From positions 40,597,385 to 40,661,384 of the forward strand of contig NC_088295.1 in assembly GCF_032854445.1 (NCBI RefSeq): 64,000 nt of DNA, in the 5' to 3' direction. The notes under the pieces are model-generated. The model searched no databases, had not been told where the DNA came from, and saw nothing but the letters and a program-made list of their open reading frames with translations. Position 1 is the stretch's first letter, and each line of letters begins with the position of its first letter. The position numbers and the translations under genes are program-made. This DNA comes from Liolophura sinensis (lineage: Eukaryota; Mollusca; Polyplacophora; Chitonida; Chitonidae). Below, piece by piece: positions 59,327-64,000 of the stretch.

Positions 59327-60307
59327 GTACTGTATGGGTAAAGGCTAGTCAGACAAGCTCTATGGGTTCTCTTCTTGCCTGTCTAGTCGATCATTGGTGT
59401 TTGATGCCTTTGTTTGTGCAGTCTCAGACAGTGTTGATCGTAGTCAGTCTAATGTTTGCGTGGTTAAGAATAGCAAATGTGGTCCGTGCTGTTGGCCTAT
59501 AAGGTCATGTAGATCAGCCATTTGGTACTGTGGGATGTTTGCACAATTTTATGGTGTACATGCTTGCTGTCTGCCTTTCAAACATCATATTGCCATTTGT
59601 AGATGGGCAGCTGCATTAGCCATTTGATCAACGACCAATATGTTCTGTCAGGTACAAGCACACTGTAATTGCTAGATTACAACAGCTAAGTGAAAAAATT
59701 GACGTGTCCTCTGACGTTACTCTCGTTGTTGATGAACACAGGTATCTAGTAACCAGGCGTGTGATAGTCAGTATTCTGTATTTGATATCATTCATATATT
59801 TTACCTGATCCAAAAAGGAAAGAAACTAATATATATGAGGCAATGTAGAATATCACCATAGCATTATTTAGATTTAAAGGCACCCCAAGTGCGCAAACCG
59901 CAGTCAAAACTAAACGTACAAATCTCATAGTACTGATAAAGGGAGAGCACACTGTCTTTATGTCGTGTCTTGCTGTGGTGAACAGATTTGTCCATCAGAA
60001 TGCAGATAACAGCCAAAATTTTATTGGCTAACCTGTGATCAAAATTTCATCCTAATCCATTTGTAACTGACATACAGACAGAGGGACAAATAAAGGCGAG
60101 CAAAACCATTTGCCTAGCTCTTTATCATGGTAATAGTTAAGCCATTGTGTAGTGGCCTTGAGAATGGGTGTTATTAACAGTCAGGATTTACTCTGAAGAA
60201 GAGTTGTCACCCATAAGAATATATGTCCATAGCATTAATTGGTATACAAATTCAACAGCTGAAATACTGCTGCAGTTGTGTCAAGCCATAATCGATCATT
60301 CAGAGGG
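59327..60307. other. intergenic between minisatellite and MITE B copy 2
   Basis: Short ORFs only, none with recognisable motifs. Confidence 0.5.
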
Positions 60308-60526
60308 TGCCGTAATTCCTCAACCTTATTCCATGTGAAAGAGTGTCTTTCAATGCAATTTATGCACATTTTTAATTTTATTTTGGAGACAAAACTACAT
60401 TGGTTGGATTGGCCGATTTCAGAGGTTCACAAAAAGTATAGTTTTATCAGCCAGCACAAAACAGTGCCTTCAGAATATCTTGAATAAACACCTTGCAAAC
60501 ATGAAAACAGTTGAAGACTTACAGTA
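60308..60526 (+). mobile_element. MITE family B, copy 2
   Basis: Left TGCCGTAATTCCTCAACC and right AGTTGAAGACTTACAGTA are inverted repeats. The interior aligns with the 48490 copy throughout. Confidence 0.8.
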
Positions 60527-60829
60527 CTACCAAATTGACAGCAGATTTACTGATTCAGCTGACAGTTTCAGTTGGTTTTATCTCATATTTCCAAAATCAA
60601 CCTATAAGTAGCATGGACATAGTTTGAAAAGCTATGCCATAAATATCATAAATTCACTGGATAATCTCAATCTGTACTAACTGGTATGTCAACCACACTA
60701 TAAACACTCATACAAAGAATATTGAAAAGAAGAACTGAAATGTTTTCCCCTTAAAACCCATGTTAGATTACATTTTTATATTTACAGTTATTGTCTCACT
60801 CTTCAGCTGGCAAACTGACATAAAACAGC

Positions 60830-61045
60830 GGGACAAATTCCACAGAGCCATTTCTGACTTTAATCAAAATTTGAAATATGATCTTAAAGCTTATTTTCCA
60901 GTTTAATCAATTAAAATTTTGTCAACCTCCTCAGTGTTATCTTAAGCCCAGTGTTTCCAGATTTCGATGTTCAATACCAAACTGAGCGTTTTAGAAAGAT
61001 CTTAATTTTTGACTGAAGTCAGAAATGGTTTTTGTTGAATCGGCC
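60830..61045. mobile_element. MITE family A, copy 3
   Basis: Left end ATTCCACAGAGCCATTTCTG and right end GTCAGAAATGGTTTTTGTTG with TGAAT, inverted relative to each other. Inner sequence is related to the 40463 copy (TTTGAAATATGATCTTAAAG). Confidence 0.8.
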
Positions 61046-61145
61046 TAGTTATCTAACTTTTGGCCTTATGCCTGTGTCTTAATCTAGGGCAGAGGCCTAC
61101 TTTGCATGATGCCATAGTGCTGATATGTTTCCCTGAAAATGACGG

Positions 61146-61391
61146 GGCTCAGTCGGTTAGCGCGCTAGGGCAGTGTAATGACCCAGGAGCCTCTCACCAA
61201 TGCGGTCGCTGTGAGTTCAAGTCCAGCTCATGCTGGCTTCCCCTCCGGCCGTAAGTGGGAAGGTCTGTCAGCAACCTGCGGATGGTCGTGGGTTTCCCCC
61301 GGGCTGTGCCCGGTTTCCACCCACCATAATGCTGGCCGCCGTCATATGAGCGTGTATTCTTGAGTACAGCATAAAATCAAAAAAAAAAAAA
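61146..61391 (+). mobile_element. SINE family 1, near full length with perfect 11-bp TSD
   Basis: Flanked by GAAAATGACGG (61135-61145, 61392-61402). Starts GGCTCAGTCGGTTAGCGCGC, lacking the first few bases of the head; core complete; A-rich tail. Confidence 0.92.
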
Positions 61392-61911
61392 GAAAATGAC
61401 GGTGCTTATCAGTCAGTCAGTGTACCTATATATAGCAGGGTGATCAGTCAATGGAGCGGTTATTACTGGTGTGTGGGTGTGGTGTCGGTGACACTCACCC
61501 TAATGGGACATCATGGGGTGGTGCCATGATTTAACCTGTCTAACCAATCAACTGAGGGTTAATAATCGAGCTAAGCTAACACAGTTGAGTGGATCGCACA
61601 GAGATTGCTGACTTACTGTGGCTGAAGTTAACTGTATACATAACGGGGTGTGATTCTGCAGCTTTTTAGATGCATTTGGTCCACTTTATCAAGCATGTTA
61701 TCTTTCAGACAGGGATTTTTTATGCATTTGTAGTTTGCAAATGAAATCAGAAGACAGAGATTGGCCTCTGATTTGAAGGATTTGAAGTTGGTACATATAT
61801 GTGTTTCTTATATACATTCCTTGTTTTATTTTTCTATGTACATCTAAATGAATAATATGGTTGACACTGTAATTCCTTTACATCCTTTTCACCTTTGCTC
61901 ACAATTGTACT

Positions 61912-62134
61912 TACTGTAATTCTTCAACCATTTCAACTGCCTCTGCAACCAATATTTTGAAACATTCTGAGAGAACTATGAGGTGAAGAGAAATAATTTG
62001 CACAGTTTTATGCGGCTGACATCTTCATTGACACAAGCAAATCGTTTTAGCATCATTTTCATAATAATTTTATGCATAAATTCCACTGAAAATTAGTTCT
62101 TTAAAGTCATAAATGTTGAAGATTTACAGAACTA
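61912..62134 (-). mobile_element. MITE family B, copy 3
   Basis: Left TACTGTAATTCTTCAACCAT and right TGTTGAAGATTTACAGAACT are inverted. The reverse complement aligns loosely with copies 1 and 2 (CAGTGGAATTTATGCATAAA). TA at the tips fits a mariner/pogo-type MITE. Confidence 0.7.
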
Positions 62135-63184
62135 CATTTATTGTGTTTCTCCTGGGTCATGACGCTGCGAAAGGAAAACTTAAGTTTTGGAGATCAAAAA
62201 TGTCATGTAAGGTCTTTATGTGCTTCTTAAAGTGTATATTTCCATGCACGTACCAAACTTTAGGTGAAATATCATATATTTATGTCCAAACTCTGAGGAC
62301 ACTTTCTTAATAATCTTCTGGAAAGCAGTACATCTACAAGGTAGTGTCTAAAATCCAGTCAAATTCCAATAAATCCACATAAATTTTTTTGATTTTTAAG
62401 CACATTTTGACTAACACGTAACTGGTCTGTTTTATGTTTCGGCATGAACTAAATACTTGTAATTAATGCCTACTGGCTCTTAACTTAGTTTAAGATATTT
62501 TGTATCAGCTGAGTGGTACAGAAATAGATTCCGGGATCTGTTGTTATATTCAGTTACATTGGCATGTGACCTGAGATAGGCTTGACTGTGTAAAATACAC
62601 CCAGAGCTTATTAGCATGTCCAGGTCAGCTAATTAAATGCTAATTAATGCAAATCAATTAACAGAAAATGTGTGAAATCCAAGGTTACTAGTGACAAGTG
62701 ATATGCTGAGAAAAGTTTGGCATTTCACCCCCATTCATGGTTCTGAACTCTGGAGTGGTATTAGGACTCCAGTGCCAGTAATTTCTGCCTGGATGATAAA
62801 AATCAATGCAAATTTCGGGCTGAGTAAGTCAGATTCCAATAGAAACCTTCCTGGCAGGTTTAGTGTAGCTTCAAAGAGATCAGTGGTATAAACCTCACTT
62901 GACTGCACGTTAAGACGAGGTTTTAAACCCAATATTCTGGCAAGACAGATTCCATCGGGCTTGACTGTTGTTACTAGACCTAGTTTATACTTCATTCTCA
63001 TGTATGGATAACATGTTACTCCATGGCAGTTCAAAGCTGATTGGATAAATTGATAGCTGTATTTTTTTTGTTGTAATAAAAGGGCAAAATAAAGCCAAAA
63101 GTTGTTAATTCTTTTTATAAATGTAGTTTTAGCCTATTGAGTTTTTGAGATTGAATATTTCTAGATAACATCAGTTTGTTTAAA
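62135..63184. other. intergenic
   Basis: No gene, repeat or RNA feature recognised. Confidence 0.5.
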
Positions 63185-63490
63185 GAACTGCTTTGGTAAG
63201 AGCGTTCACCTCGAAATCGGGAGATCTGAGATTAAACCCAGGTCAGGTCATAGCAAAGAGTTCAAAGACAAGGACTTGGTACTTGTTGCTGCCTTCCTTG
63301 GCACTCCACACTGATGTTAGAGCAAGCAAGCAGGACTTGTTGACCCATTATCTGTATAATGTAACTGGGTGGGGTGTATTGTCTGGTGTCTTCAACATGA
63401 TACTTCAGTGACGGCAGCACTTCGGCAGCATGGACTCGCTGTGTCACAAGAAAATACAATATACATTCATGTCAAATGACTTGTCATCAT
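63185..63490 (+). mobile_element. SINE family 2, copy 1
   Basis: tRNA-like start GGTAAGAGCGTTCACCTCGA with a decayed B box (GAGATTAAACCC), then TACTTGTTGCTGCC, GTATAATGTAACTGGGTGGG, GGTGTCTTCAACATGATACT and GGACTCGCTGTGTCACAAGA. It aligns along its whole length with 63688-64000. Confidence 0.85.
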
Positions 63491-63687
63491 CACATGACTG
63501 AAAAGTTGTTTAGTACTAGGTAAACCCAAGCATACATGTACATCATACGTATAAACATGTACGTATCTTGTCTAGATATACTCCACTGTTCAGAATGATT
63601 TAACGATTAAAACCCACTGTGACGTTAATCAAGACTGCTGTCATCAGGAAAAAGATGTAATTGTGGACTATATTCTGTATTAACATC

Positions 63688-64000
63688 GACCGTTTCAGTG
63701 GCTTAATGGTTAGAGCGTCCGCCTTGATGTGGGGAGACTTGGGATCAAACCCCGAGTTCACATATAGACTTTGTAAATGACACTTGTTGCTGCCGCGCTT
63801 GGCGCTCAGCACTCAGCACTGAGAGGTTAGAGCAAGGAAACAAGACTGGTTGACCTGGTGTCAGTATAATGTGACTGGGTGAGGTGTCATGTCTGGTGTC
63901 TCTGGCATAATATTTCACTGGTGGCAGATTTGGCGGAATGGACTCGCTGTGCCACAAGAAGACACAATATATGTACATACACCTAATGAGTCCTCATCGT
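63688..64000 (+). mobile_element. SINE family 2, copy 2 (runs to window edge)
   Basis: Better-preserved head: A box TGGCTTAATGGT and B box GGGATCAAACCCC. Body CACTTGTTGCTGCC, TATAATGTGACTGGGTGAGG, GGACTCGCTGTGCCACAAGA. It may continue beyond the window. Confidence 0.85.

Noticed and set aside
61146-61220. tRNA gene at SINE heads (also 16226, 26919, 31079, 63688)
   Set aside because: A and B boxes are present but no closed cloverleaf; copies are followed by the SINE core and tail.

Overview
The window is intron-rich animal genomic DNA. tRNA-derived SINEs ending in (AAATA)n, lineage-specific rhodopsin-like receptor copies and AT-rich intergenic sequence suggest a spiralian invertebrate, most likely a mollusc. 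This placement is inference; no species marker is present. All gene identities come from recognising conserved protein sequence by eye.

Layout. (1) 1-20 kb is a peptide-receptor-like GPCR cluster. It holds three intact single-coding-exon receptors (98-1303 +, 5641-6831 -, 18401-19576 +). It also holds one truncated pseudogene (9907-10543 +) whose 3' part has become a minisatellite of a receptor loop-coding segment. The rest is repeats and local duplications. (2) 20-23.4 kb is intergenic and SINE-rich. (3) 23481-41172 (-) is a complete 22-exon gene for the exocyst subunit Exo70 (EXOC7), 704 codons. (4) 41458-54131 (+) is a complete 15-exon gene for the spliceosome-associated WW-domain-binding protein 11 (WBP11), 642 codons. 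It lies head to head with EXOC7, with 285 bp between the start codons, so a shared bidirectional promoter is likely. (5) 54.1-64 kb is intergenic: a 46-bp minisatellite, MITEs and two families of tRNA-derived SINE.

The most unusual feature is inside EXOC7. Two of its introns (4 and 15) hold long tandem arrays whose repeat unit is the end of the preceding exon plus its own 5' splice site. Intron 15 holds 27 donor copies at about 76-bp spacing. Intron 4 holds 10 at exactly 86-bp spacing. Each array abuts the real donor in transcript orientation, so the pre-mRNA carries dozens of decoy 5' splice sites. The receptor-pseudogene minisatellite is another case of exon-derived sequence turned into tandem repeats.

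Transposable elements: one SINE family with several clear target-site duplications, a second tRNA-derived SINE family, two MITE families, a pogo-like DNA transposon with a broken transposase in WBP11 intron 13, and a Penelope-like remnant in WBP11 intron 2. A 110-bp segment from the start of WBP11 intron 1 recurs inside the Penelope remnant with only two mismatches.
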